Source: an uncultured Oscillospiraceae bacterium (GTDB lineage Bacteria; Bacillota; Clostridia; Oscillospirales; Oscillospiraceae). Taken from it: a DNA stretch of 64,000 bases. The notes below the pieces were generated by a model, which had not been told where the DNA came from, searched no databases, and was given only the letters and a program-made list of their open reading frames with translations. Made by a program: the position numbers and the translations under genes. Shown piece by piece: positions 36,711-45,250 of the stretch. The stretch lies in assembly GCA_944386985.1 (NCBI GenBank), contig CALXDD010000004.1:62001-126000 (forward strand). The letters are read 5' to 3'. Numbering within the stretch: the stretch's first letter is position 1; each line of letters begins with the position of its first letter.

Positions 36711-36749
36711 AAAAAGGGGGATGGGGGGAGTCTGGCCCCTCCCATCCCC
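36711..36749 (-). terminator. Attenuating hairpin between tctC and tctB
   Basis: CCCATCCCC (36741-36749) pairs with GGGGATGGG (36717-36725), with more G/C pairing inside; on the minus strand the stem is followed by CTTTTTC (36715-36711). As the gene after it belongs to the same operon, partial termination is the likely effect. Confidence 0.65.
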
Positions 36750-36769
36750 AATTTTATCCATTGGCAGGA

Positions 36770-37750
36770 TCAGCCGGCAACGATATCCTTGTACTCGTTG
36801 ACGATGTTTTTGACGTTCTCCAAATGGGCATCCACATCCTCCTGACTCATAGTGTCCACCTCCAGGAGCATGGTGTCCTGCAGCCAGGTCACCACTTCCT
36901 CGTCGGCCAGGATGTTGTCATAGAGCTCCTTGAGCTCAGCCACGGTCTCCTCGTCGGTGCCGGCCCGGGCCATAATAAAGCAGCGGTTGCGGAAGTAGGG
37001 GTAGCCGTACTGGCCAACACCCTCCACCCCAGCAAAGGGGCCGTTTTCAATGGCCTTCTCATCAAAGGCACACACCACGCTCACACTGCCCTGCTGATAG
37101 GTCTCCTGGATCTGGGACTGGTGGGAAACGGCGAACTGGGTCTCGCCCTTGGCCACAGCCTGGGCAGCCTCTGCGGCGGACTGGTATGCCACCAGCTTCA
37201 GATTGTCGCCGGCACCCATCTTGCCAAACAGAGAAGCGGCCAGGAACGCCTCGGAACCCACAGCGCCGTTGACGGCCACGCTGATCTCCTGGCCCTGGGC
37301 CACATAGGCCTCCAGGTCGGCAATGGTCTTGATATTCAGGGAAGCCTCAGCAGAGAGGACAAAAATGGAAGAATACAAGTTCTCAACAAAGACAAAATCG
37401 TCCTCGCTGAACTGCAGCTTGGAGGGGTCAATGATGGAGGTGATGGACAGCAGGCCCTCGCCCACGAAGACCAGCTCGGGGTCGTTGGCCTCGGTATCCA
37501 TGACCCAGGTGTTCACGGTGGCAGCATCTCCGGCAATGGCCTCAGCCACCAGGGTGATGGTGTCGGAATACTGGGTGGACTTGGCGGCCGCCTTCTGGCT
37601 CACCATGGCCGCCACGCCGGAGGGGGCCCAGGGGCAGGTGACCTTCCAGCTGGCGCTTTTCCCGGAGCCGCTTCCGCTGTCGCCGCAGCTGGCCAGCAGT
37701 ACAACAGTCATGATCATGGCAAGAGACAGACTAAGTAACCGCTTTTTCAT
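36770..37750 (-). CDS. tctC: Tripartite tricarboxylate transporter, substrate-binding lipoprotein TctC
   Basis: 326 residues: signal peptide with lipobox LLASC (Cys22), a Gly/Ser linker, then a two-lobe TctC/Bug fold (KVTCPWAPSGVAAMVSQK, VNGAVGSEAFLAASLFGKMG, GETQFAVSHQSQ). Lipidated at Cys22 and displayed on the outside, it captures the carboxylate for TctAB. First gene of the operon, with AAGGAG 8 nt before the ATG. A possible promoter on the minus strand is TTGAAG (about 37846-37851), 18-nt spacer, TACATT. An inverted repeat lies just upstream. Confidence 0.9.
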   Translation of the reverse strand: MKKRLLSLSLAMIMTVVLLASCGDSGSGSGKSASWKVTCPWAPSGVAAMVSQKAAAKSTQYSDTITLVAEAIAGDAATVNTWVMDTEANDPELVFVGEGLLSITSIIDPSKLQFSEDDFVFVENLYSSIFVLSAEASLNIKTIADLEAYVAQGQEISVAVNGAVGSEAFLAASLFGKMGAGDNLKLVAYQSAAEAAQAVAKGETQFAVSHQSQIQETYQQGSVSVVCAFDEKAIENGPFAGVEGVGQYGYPYFRNRCFIMARAGTDEETVAELKELYDNILADEEVVTWLQDTMLLEVDTMSQEDVDAHLENVKNIVNEYKDIVAG

Positions 37751-37867
37751 ATTTCATTCTCCTTTTCATTTTGTGCAATTTCCCTCAGTTTTTAGGCTTA
37801 TTTCTTCGCCTGTTATGTGTAATGTACCATTTTTGCTGTCTATACTTCAACAGATTTTTTAAAAAAT

Positions 37868-37885
37868 ACCATAAAGTTGTATGGT
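37868..37885. promoter_or_regulatory. Inverted repeat upstream of the tct-sulfatase operon
   Basis: ACCATA (37868-37873) and TATGGT (37880-37885) around a 6-nt spacer, about 120 bp before tctC, in AT-rich DNA. A third TATGGT half-site follows at 37886-37891 region (TTATGGT), and a TTGTACAA palindrome lies at 37930-37937, similar in style to GntR/AraR operators. Either may bind the AraR-like regulator; no second copy in the window confirms it. Confidence 0.35.
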
Positions 37886-37937
37886 TATGGTCATATTTTT
37901 GAAATGTTGTATTTTTGTGCCATTAGATTTTGTACAA

Positions 37938-38483
37938 TTTGAATAATTTTCTTTTAAGGAACTGTGCACACTCACCCAGGGCCTTCAGCGCTGCCAAACA
38001 GCAATCCCGGCGTTTTTCGGTTCAAAGGCTGGCCTCCCTATGCTTCTTTAGGCAGACATCTCCCCTCTTTTTCCCAAAATTTCGTTCCCTGCCATCTCTG
38101 GCAGCGGCGTAAGACAACCAAGTCAGGACCACCCATATAACGGGTGGCCGACACTAACCCTATATGGATCTAATATTGGCCGCGCCTCAAAATGCGGTGA
38201 AATGGCCTGACCTACGGAGTACACATTTTGGAAATTTACATTTTCTGCTTGTGGCTGGTTATGTAGTCAGTAAGGTTTCTTTCAGGTGAGCCGGTCGAGA
38301 TGATTTTCATTTGATATTCTCTTTGGATCCCAGCATACGATACATCCGCCACAGCCAATCCATTAAAATCTTCATGCTAAGCATATCTCCTGCCGTTTCT
38401 CTCAACCAGTTCCCATTCAAATTGCCTCATATAACGCACCCGACAATGGGCCTTTAGAGCATATCTTTATGTCACCAAATTGA
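37938..38483. other. Intergenic stretch, no gene seen
   Basis: Part of a 1.2-kb gap between tctC and the Rieske oxidoreductase remnant. AT-rich first, then mixed composition. A short hairpin CCACCC-GGGTGG lies near 38130-38148. No open frame has a start with a ribosome binding site and recognisable product. The repeated small frames (for example 37930-38112) look non-coding. Confidence 0.35.
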
Positions 38484-38551
38484 CGGGCGCATGAGAAAAA
38501 CACGCAGCCATGCAGTCTCCTGCCGGTCATTGTGTTGTTCTCATGCGCCCG
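38484..38551 (+). terminator. Long hairpin with U-tract, not attached to any gene
   Basis: CGGGCGCATGAGAA (38484-38497) pairs perfectly with TTCTCATGCGCCCG (38538-38551); an inner AACAC/GTGTT pairing extends it. GTTTTTC follows on the plus strand. No plus-strand gene precedes it, so it either ends an unseen small RNA or belongs to a lost gene. Confidence 0.55.
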
Positions 38552-38952
38552 GTTTTTCTACGCTCGCCTATTTTTTTAAATTTTGAAAAATGGGTTATCA
38601 AACCCCTTTTTCCATCTCCTATACAACTATATCTCTGCGATAGTTTGCCTGTCAGAAGTCAGGATAAAGACAAAGGTTACCTCTTCGGGGGCTACGCCAG
38701 GTACATTGCCGCTCTTCCCCACGCGGAGCATCCGGGTGACCACAGACTGCTTGGAGATGAGGACGGTGTGAATCTGGACAAAGCCACGGCGCGGGAAAAC
38801 CTCCCCGGCCGGTTTCGTTGCAAAGTACCCGCCCATCGGGGGCCATTGAAAAAATCTCCTCACTTTAGGAGCACTCAGTCCACTGAGTTTTCCGAATGCC
38901 GGAGGAAGTGCAAGATTGTCTGACGTTTTAAAGAATTTCTCAAATTCGCACC
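38552..38952. other. Remnant-like stretch upstream of the oxidoreductase end
   Basis: About 400 bp. Minus-strand frames of 64 and 78 codons (within 38627-38863) follow a possible ribosome binding site GAGGAG. One reads like a protein tail (GFVQIHTVLISKQSVVTRML, then PEEVTFVFILTSDRQTIAEI), but I recognise no family and the upstream part is missing. I treat it as a possible gene fragment. Confidence 0.3.
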
Positions 38953-40251
38953 TTAATTTTTCAGATCTCCCGTTGCCGGGTTATCGATCAGTTTCCCGTC
39001 TTCGGTGAAGCGGGAGCCGTGACATGGGCAATCCCAGGTGTGTTCTATCGGATTCCATTTTAACGCACAGCCCAGGTGGGGACAGCGTTTGGTAGTGGGC
39101 GTCAGCAGGTTGACCACAGCCTCAAACCCGTTGACGGCCAATTGGGGGTGCAGGATGGAACGGGAAGGGGCGAATACCTCCTCATACGGGTTTTTCTTCC
39201 CCTGCACAAGATCGCTGAGGATCATAGCGGACACCATGGAGGCCGTCATTCCCCACTTGTTGAAACCGGTGGCCACATACAGATCTGTAGTGGAGGCGGA
39301 ATAAGGCCCGATATAAGGAGCACCGTCCAGACTCATGCAATCCTGAGCAGCCCAGCGGTATTGCTCCTTCGCTTGGGGGTAGTGCCGCCGGGCAAAATCC
39401 TGCAGTTCCTGCCAACCACCCCCCTTTTTTCCGGTGCGATGGTCGCCGCCCCCAATGAGCAGCAGATTTTCATAATTCCGAAAGGACATACCCGTCTGCG
39501 CCTCATCCAAATACATGCCGTCCACATCCGGCGCGCTTTGAAAAGCTATGACATAGGAGCGGTGCTGATACAGCTTGAGGAAATAACTGCCGTGCTTGCT
39601 GAGAAAGGGAAAGTGGGTCGTCACGATGATCTTCTTGGCGCGAACCCGGCCATGATTTGTCACAGCCGTGGTGCCAATCAGCTCACGCACCCGCGTGTGT
39701 TCATAAATGTGCAGGCCCTTTGCAATGCCGGAGACGAATTTCAGCGGATGAAACTGAGCCTGATTCGGGAATCTGACCGCACCGGCAACAGGGAAAGGAA
39801 GAGGGATCTTATCCACAAATTCAGCCGGAAATCCCAGTTTTTCCAGAGCATTCAGTTCCCTCTCGATTTTGCGCCGGTCGTCCAGAGAATAGGTGTAGGC
39901 CGCCTTTTCCTCAAAGCCGCAGTCAATACTCCGTCACAGCTCCCGGTATACTTGAAGCGCTGCTTCGTTGGCGGCAAGATATTTCTTTGCCCGCTCAATT
40001 CCAAACTTTGACACCAGCTTGTCATAGATCAGCCCATGCTGGCTGGTAATCTTGGCGGTAGTGTTTTTCGTGATGCCGCTGCATACTGTTTCCGCTTCCA
40101 CCAGCACATAAGGCACACCGGCACAGTGCAGCTGATAGGCGCACAGAATGCCCGCCATACCGCCGCCGATGATCAGCACATCAGTGCTCAGATCTCCTTC
40201 CTGAGCCGGAAACTTCGGCTGCTCCCAGGTTTTCTCCCATAGTGCTTCCAT
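38953..40251 (-). pseudogene. FAD-dependent oxidoreductase with C-terminal Rieske domain, interrupted by in-frame UGA
   Basis: 433 codons from ATG 40251 (GGGGGAG 7 nt upstream) to the stop at 38953. N-terminal FAD-binding motif DVLIIGGGMAGILCAYQL, DAO-type body, and a C-terminal Rieske [2Fe-2S] domain with CPHLGC and CPCHGS. The frame is interrupted only once, by TGA at codon 106 (39934-39936); codons on both sides are in the same frame and continue the protein without a gap (VYREL before, RSIDCGFEEKAAYTYSLDD after). So this is either a gene with a fresh nonsense mutation, a sequencing error, or a UGA read as selenocysteine. A hairpin about 20 nt downstream is discussed under findings. The related family acts as a glycine-oxidase-like or electron-transfer flavoenzyme of unknown substrate. 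Confidence 0.8.
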
Positions 40252-40318
40252 ATACTTCTCCCCCATGATTATTTTGATGATAGTGTAATCCAAAAGGAGG
40301 AAAGTATGTCCCTTCTTT

Positions 40319-41157
40319 TTACGCCCCATGATTTGGGACGAATTCATAGGCAGCATGGTCACTTTGCAGATCAAATAGTATTACTCCGCTTTTCCACAGC
40401 CTCGCCCGCAAATGCACATTACAACTTTTCCGAATGGTACCGGACATCTTTCCGCATTGTGGCGCACGAAGAGGGTAGCCTGTATGGGAGGGTGCTATTT
40501 CCAATTCCAGCAGAAGGCTGCCTTGAGACAGGCAGATATGTTCCGGAGTAAATGCCTGAACTTTGACGCCCCTGTACGTTGCCAGGCGATACTCCCTGCC
40601 CTGGTACAAAATGGCGCAGATGCATCCGCAGAAGGAGCTTCCGCAAAATGGAATATGGGCAATTGAAACCATAATCGAACATGGCTTTGGAAAATCGTTG
40701 CTCTGCATCCACAGGTAGGAGCGCGGAAATGAGATTCCGCTGTCTTTTTCTGCATAACCCAGGCCCCCGTCGAAGCTATGCATGCGTCCGCCTATTATGA
40801 CGCTGCCTTGGAGGGGATGTGCCATGCTGAGAACGCCGTGCCGGCACTCCATAGGGAAAAACCGAAATGGTCCCATAATATCAGAGCAAAGAGGCGCAAA
40901 TGGTCCGTAGATAATCTCTCCGCTGACGCCGGGCAACTCAATGTGGCACCCTGCTTTGAAAACCAACATTGATCCGCTCGTATCATGCCGCCATCAATCG
41001 TCAAATTTGATATCTCAAATTGTTGGGCGCCTTCTTGCGAAATCAATTGGATAAAAGCGCCGCTCTCTGCCCGGCCGGGGATGAACGCAATCATGTCATC
41101 CCCTTTTTGATGCTTAAAATACCAGCCTTCAAAGCCTTTTTGTCCCGACATACGCAT
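40319..41157 (-). pseudogene. Tocopherol-cyclase family protein gene, one frameshift
   Basis: Start at 41157 (GGAAGGG 7 nt upstream), frame 1 gives MRMSGQKGFEGWYFKHQKGD to WFSKQG; after about 40965 the protein continues in the next frame with CHIELPGVSGEIIYGPFAPL and runs to the stop at 40319. Phrases such as GWYFKHQ, HGVLSMAHPLQG and RSYLWMQSNDF are typical of bacterial tocopherol-cyclase-like proteins (about 280-300 residues, lipocalin-like folds, function unknown). One missing G in the CAGGGT run would explain the shift. No cyclase activity is implied in an anaerobe; the name is that of the family. Confidence 0.7.
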
Positions 41158-41263
41158 CTTACATCCCTTCCTTGAGGAATGGACTTAGTATGCCCGTATG
41201 AGCGGGATATAAGACGATATCTACTTGCGCCTCAACGTGGCGCAGGTGCGCGAAGGAATGTGA

Positions 41264-44200
41264 TCAGTTCTTCTTGCACCGCCAGTCCGGGTCTGTCTCG
41301 GTGCTGGAGGCAGTGGCTCGCTCCAGCTGCCAGACCACCTCGCTGTAATAGCGCGCCGGCACCTGGCCCAGCGGGAAGACGTTCTCCTTCTCGGGCACAT
41401 CATAGCAGTAGCTGCCCCGTGCCACAGTACCAGCCTTGTAAAAAACGGCGTCGAAGACGGTAATCTTCCCATTCTCTCCCCCCACAAAGCTGCCGGAGAA
41501 ATTCAGTTCCACGCCAATTCCCGCAGAGGGGTCTTCCCGATAGAAGGTGAAGAACCCGCCGCCATCCACCACATTGCCCCGATACCAGCCCATGCTCTGA
41601 AGCTTGCTCATAAGGGATAGGGAATTGAGTACACGGCCGGCCACCGTCTCCAGAGCAGCGGCCTGGGCCTGCTCCGCCGGAAGACGATAGACGGGCCGGG
41701 AGAGCTGGTCGATGCTCTGGATAATCTCATAGTCCTCCAGCTGCTGTTTCCAGACCGCCAGGGTGTCCGCCTCCAACTCAATGGGGTGGACCAGGCCGAT
41801 GTTTCCCCCATCGGGAAGTGTATACTCTTCCTCATCCGCCGTGTTGAAGCTGCCGTCCTCCATGTAGCGGAAGGTCTCCTTCAGCTTACCGCTTTCATAA
41901 ACGCCCCAGATGAGGCTGATGGCAAACTGGTGCATCACCGGGTTTTCCACAAACAGCTTCCGCCATGCCTCACTGTCCCAGCACCGGTGATTGATGAGAG
42001 CCATCTCCAGCCGGGCACGCTGGGCGGTAATGGTGGTCTTGATCTGCTTTTTCAGGGCCTTATACGCCGCATAAGCGGCAGGGGCCTTCTCCGCGTCGTC
42101 GGCCTTGCTCGGGGATGGCATGGACCTCACTGCCTTGCCCGCCTCCGTGGTTACCGCCAGTTCCAGGGAGGGAGTCAGGCGGACGATGAACTTCCGGGGA
42201 CCGTAGTCGAAAACCCGGGTGCCGTCGGGGGCAAAATCCAGAGTTGGCACGATGCGATCAGCCAGTTCCTCCTCTGTGATCCCCAGTTCCCACACCTCAC
42301 AGGCCAGGACCTCCAGTTCCTTCCCATTCAGGTCGGCGGCAATGGCGTCAGCAGTGTCGCTGCGGCCCATGCCCCCCAAATCAGCATAAGCCACAAAGAG
42401 GGCGGCAATCTGGTCCTCCGAAGCCGCAGTGTGGACCTCATCCGTGCGGTGGACCGTAAGCAGAGGCTGATCCAGAAGCCACTGAACCTTCCGCTTCTTC
42501 CCGCCCTTAAGCACCTGGGCGGCCAGTTCCGCCGGGGTCTGTCCGCCCGCACCCACCGCAGCGGCGGGTGTCCCCAGCAGAGTGGTGATCTGATCCGCCA
42601 CCTTGGTGTTCTTCTCCCCGGCCAGGGCGTTCTCCAGGGCATTGCGGTACTTCCCCACGCCGATACCCGCCAGAACCCGGATGGCAAGGCTCCGCTGAGC
42701 GGCTTTCTTGCTGCTTAGCATGGTCAGATAGTCCTTTTCCCAGTCCGGGTGGCTGATGTAACGCTCCACCAGGACCTCCTGCACCTGCTTCGAGGTGTCT
42801 CCGGAGCAGCGGATCAATACCTCACGCGCTCTTTCGGCGCAGTCAGGGCGACTGGACAGGGCGTCCAGTCCCTCCACTGCCATAACCCGGGCAGTAACAG
42901 AGCTGTTGAGCGCCGCGTCTCCCAGGTCTTCCAGCCCCGCCGGGGTGGCAAAGTGCTCCCGCACCACCTGCTCCAGGAGCTCCCTGCTCCTCTCGTACCA
43001 GCTTTGATGCAGGAGGGTCAGCACGCTCATGCAGTCCCGCACCGGCAGCCCCCTGGCGATCAGAGCATCCACAAAGGCATCCATGCTCCGCTTCTTATCG
43101 CCATCTGTAGAGAGGGGCTTGGAGGTGCCGTTCCCGGCGCAGGTAAGGCAGAAGAGGACCATGCACCGGCAGACGAAGTCATCCCACCCGGCCAGCTTCT
43201 GGTACTCCTGCAGAGCCTCATCTATATTGGAGAGATAGCGGTACTCGTTGCGGATAGGGCTGAGGAGGGCGGCGCTGTCGGCAAAGGCCCCCTGGCCGGC
43301 CAGATAGTTCCGGACAATGTCCTGTTGTTTGGGGTCCTTGCAAAAGAGCTTTTCCATGAAGGGCGTGATCACGCCCCGGAGCGCCTCCATCCAGGCGCTG
43401 TCCCTGCTGTGTTTCAGCTCCGGCAGCAGAGCGCCCAGGCGCTCGTACTCCTCCAGATTTAAGTAATCAAGGATCTCCTCCCCTGCGGCGCGGAAATGGT
43501 GAGCCAGCTTTTGGGCCGCTTCCTCGTGATGTTCGTAAAAGTCTATGACCACGAAGCGCAGCAAAGTGCCCCCTCCGCCGGGAATGTGGGGGAGCAGTGT
43601 GTCCAGGGCGTCCATCTCCCAGTCCTCCGGCAGGAAGCAAATCGTCCCCCACAGCACCCCGCAGAGATCCAACCCGGCCAGTACCCGCATAGCGCAGGCC
43701 AGGCGGGAGTCGCAGCCCAGGCCGAACAGAACCGCCGGCGCAATACACTTCACGGCAGAGGAACATGTCACTGACACCAGCAGCCTGGAAAGGTAATCCA
43801 GTTCCGAAATATGCCAGATATTGGGAAACGAGGTGGCGGGCACCGGAACTGTCGGATCTCCGGCGCGGAGATATGCCTTCAGCTGGGAAATGTCCTCATC
43901 GGAGAGCAGGCTGTTGTCCTCACTGGTGAGGATGGCCTCCACCCGGTTCAGCACCAATTCCACCTGCCGCGCCAGCGGAGCGTCCCCCTTGGCCTCCTTT
44001 GGCCCGGCGGCCAGCAGTACCCCCGCCAGCACTCCGCCGGCCATGGAGTTTTGGGGATCGGCGATCAGCCTCTGGGCCTCCAGCAGCACGTCCGGGTCGG
44101 TGCGGGCCAGTTGGTGCAGCCGCCTGGTTTGGTCATAGTCGCTGGGGTGGGCGGCGGGATACTCCGCATCCATGGCGGCCGCCGCCGCCACGCCCAGCAC

Positions 44201-44554
44201 CTCACAGCGCTGACGGAAGGCGTCGTCGCTCACCATAAAGAGATTTTCCTGACCAAACAGGGCGGCAAAGCCGGCGGTGCTCCGCCCGATGGCCCACAGG
44301 AGTTTCAGGACCTTGGCCTGGTTTTTCGTGTATTCCGGAGCGGTAACCTCCTGCAGCGTGCTGCAGATCTCCTGCCGCTCCTGCCAGTCGAAAGGAGCGA
44401 ACACCTGCCGCTCCGCGCCGGAGAGCAGGCTGTCGTCTGCCGCCTCCGTCAGATAGCTCCGGGCCAGCTTTGCATTTTGTTTCGTCAGCCCCCAGAGCTG
44501 GACAAGACGCGCCACAGCATCCGGCTTTCCTGATTTTTTTGGCTGTATGTTCAT
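41264..44554 (-). CDS. DUF4132 domain protein (1096 aa)
   Basis: A large soluble protein. The first 750 residues are helical, with HEAT-like repeats rich in Leu and Ala (for example RVLAGIGVGKYRNALENALA). The DUF4132 domain follows at about residues 755-905, with DRIVPTLDFAPDGTRVFDYG and KQIKTTITAQRARLEMALIN. The C-terminal part has a Trp/Tyr-rich stretch and a YREDPSAGIGVELNFSGSF segment. AAGGAGG stands 9 nt before the ATG at 44554; a start 11 codons upstream is worse placed. DUF4132 proteins (MolR-like) often occur beside MoxR AAA ATPases or WGR proteins; none is here. Single-gene unit, function unknown. Confidence 0.8.
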   Translation of the reverse strand: MNIQPKKSGKPDAVARLVQLWGLTKQNAKLARSYLTEAADDSLLSGAERQVFAPFDWQERQEICSTLQEVTAPEYTKNQAKVLKLLWAIGRSTAGFAALFGQENLFMVSDDAFRQRCEVLGVAAAAAMDAEYPAAHPSDYDQTRRLHQLARTDPDVLLEAQRLIADPQNSMAGGVLAGVLLAAGPKEAKGDAPLARQVELVLNRVEAILTSEDNSLLSDEDISQLKAYLRAGDPTVPVPATSFPNIWHISELDYLSRLLVSVTCSSAVKCIAPAVLFGLGCDSRLACAMRVLAGLDLCGVLWGTICFLPEDWEMDALDTLLPHIPGGGGTLLRFVVIDFYEHHEEAAQKLAHHFRAAGEEILDYLNLEEYERLGALLPELKHSRDSAWMEALRGVITPFMEKLFCKDPKQQDIVRNYLAGQGAFADSAALLSPIRNEYRYLSNIDEALQEYQKLAGWDDFVCRCMVLFCLTCAGNGTSKPLSTDGDKKRSMDAFVDALIARGLPVRDCMSVLTLLHQSWYERSRELLEQVVREHFATPAGLEDLGDAALNSSVTARVMAVEGLDALSSRPDCAERAREVLIRCSGDTSKQVQEVLVERYISHPDWEKDYLTMLSSKKAAQRSLAIRVLAGIGVGKYRNALENALAGEKNTKVADQITTLLGTPAAAVGAGGQTPAELAAQVLKGGKKRKVQWLLDQPLLTVHRTDEVHTAASEDQIAALFVAYADLGGMGRSDTADAIAADLNGKELEVLACEVWELGITEEELADRIVPTLDFAPDGTRVFDYGPRKFIVRLTPSLELAVTTEAGKAVRSMPSPSKADDAEKAPAAYAAYKALKKQIKTTITAQRARLEMALINHRCWDSEAWRKLFVENPVMHQFAISLIWGVYESGKLKETFRYMEDGSFNTADEEEYTLPDGGNIGLVHPIELEADTLAVWKQQLEDYEIIQSIDQLSRPVYRLPAEQAQAAALETVAGRVLNSLSLMSKLQSMGWYRGNVVDGGGFFTFYREDPSAGIGVELNFSGSFVGGENGKITVFDAVFYKAGTVARGSYCYDVPEKENVFPLGQVPARYYSEVVWQLERATASSTETDPDWRCKKN

Positions 44555-45205
44555 AGGTGCGTTCCTCCTTCTGTCTTTTGACCTCAATCACATTTTTAAT
44601 TGCACCGCCAGGGGCACAGGACCTCCGTTTCCTGCCGCCGCTCCCGGCAGAGGATGATACAGTCTCCGTCGGAGCCATAGCGACCGGCAGGAGACCGTCC
44701 TCTTTCACAAAATAGAAAAACGCACTGCGACACACTGCCACTTGAACAGGACGAAGCAAGGTGCGAAAGGGCCGCAAGAAAAAGCTGCGTCCATCCTCAG
44801 ACGTGCTCTCTTCCACAGATAAAATTCATTCTCTATGTTTGGTAGAATTTTTCAAAAAAGGTCAGATTGTTTTTCCATCATACTTGATTGTATAAAAATT
44901 ATCAACTCAAACTTCCATCAATCAAATCACAAAGATGGGAACCATCTTTCGGGGCAACGCACCAACCGCACCGACAACGGGCAGGTTGAATATCAACTGC
45001 GCATAACTCTATACAGGGTAATTTTTTGATGGTACCACTTTCTGAAGGGCTCCCGATGAATCGGCGCCCATCCCAATGGCATTACCGGCGCCGTGCGGGA
45101 GACTGGTTTGTGCTGTCCGCCAGGCGATCACTCAAACCAAACTCCCCTACCATATGCTTGTAAACCAAACAATACAAAGCAGCAGAACAAAGAGCTCATA
45201 ATATT
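44555..45205. other. Intergenic stretch, no gene seen
   Basis: About 650 bp with no supported gene. It should carry the minus-strand promoter of the DUF4132 gene near 44800-44880 (TTGAAA on the minus strand, poor -10). Near its end (45159-45179) is a 21-bp element that recurs with 18 of 21 matches at 48991-49011 in the same orientation, flanking the PerR module. Confidence 0.4.
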
Positions 45206-45237
45206 GGGGCGCTGCAGAATCTAATCTGCAGCGCCCC
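45206..45237 (-). terminator. Terminator of the PerR-hydrogenase-rubrerythrin operon
   Basis: GGGGCGCTGCAGA (45206-45218) pairs with TCTGCAGCGCCCC (45225-45237), loop of 6 nt; on the minus strand AATATTATG follows, a weak U-tract. It begins 13 bp after the rubrerythrin stop. Confidence 0.75.
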
Positions 45238-45250
45238 TGTTCTCACAAAA

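Noticed and set aside
34609-37738. Long plus-strand frames over tctA, tctB and tctC
   Set aside because: Antisense shadows of well-supported transporter genes; their apparent start sites lack ribosome binding sites.
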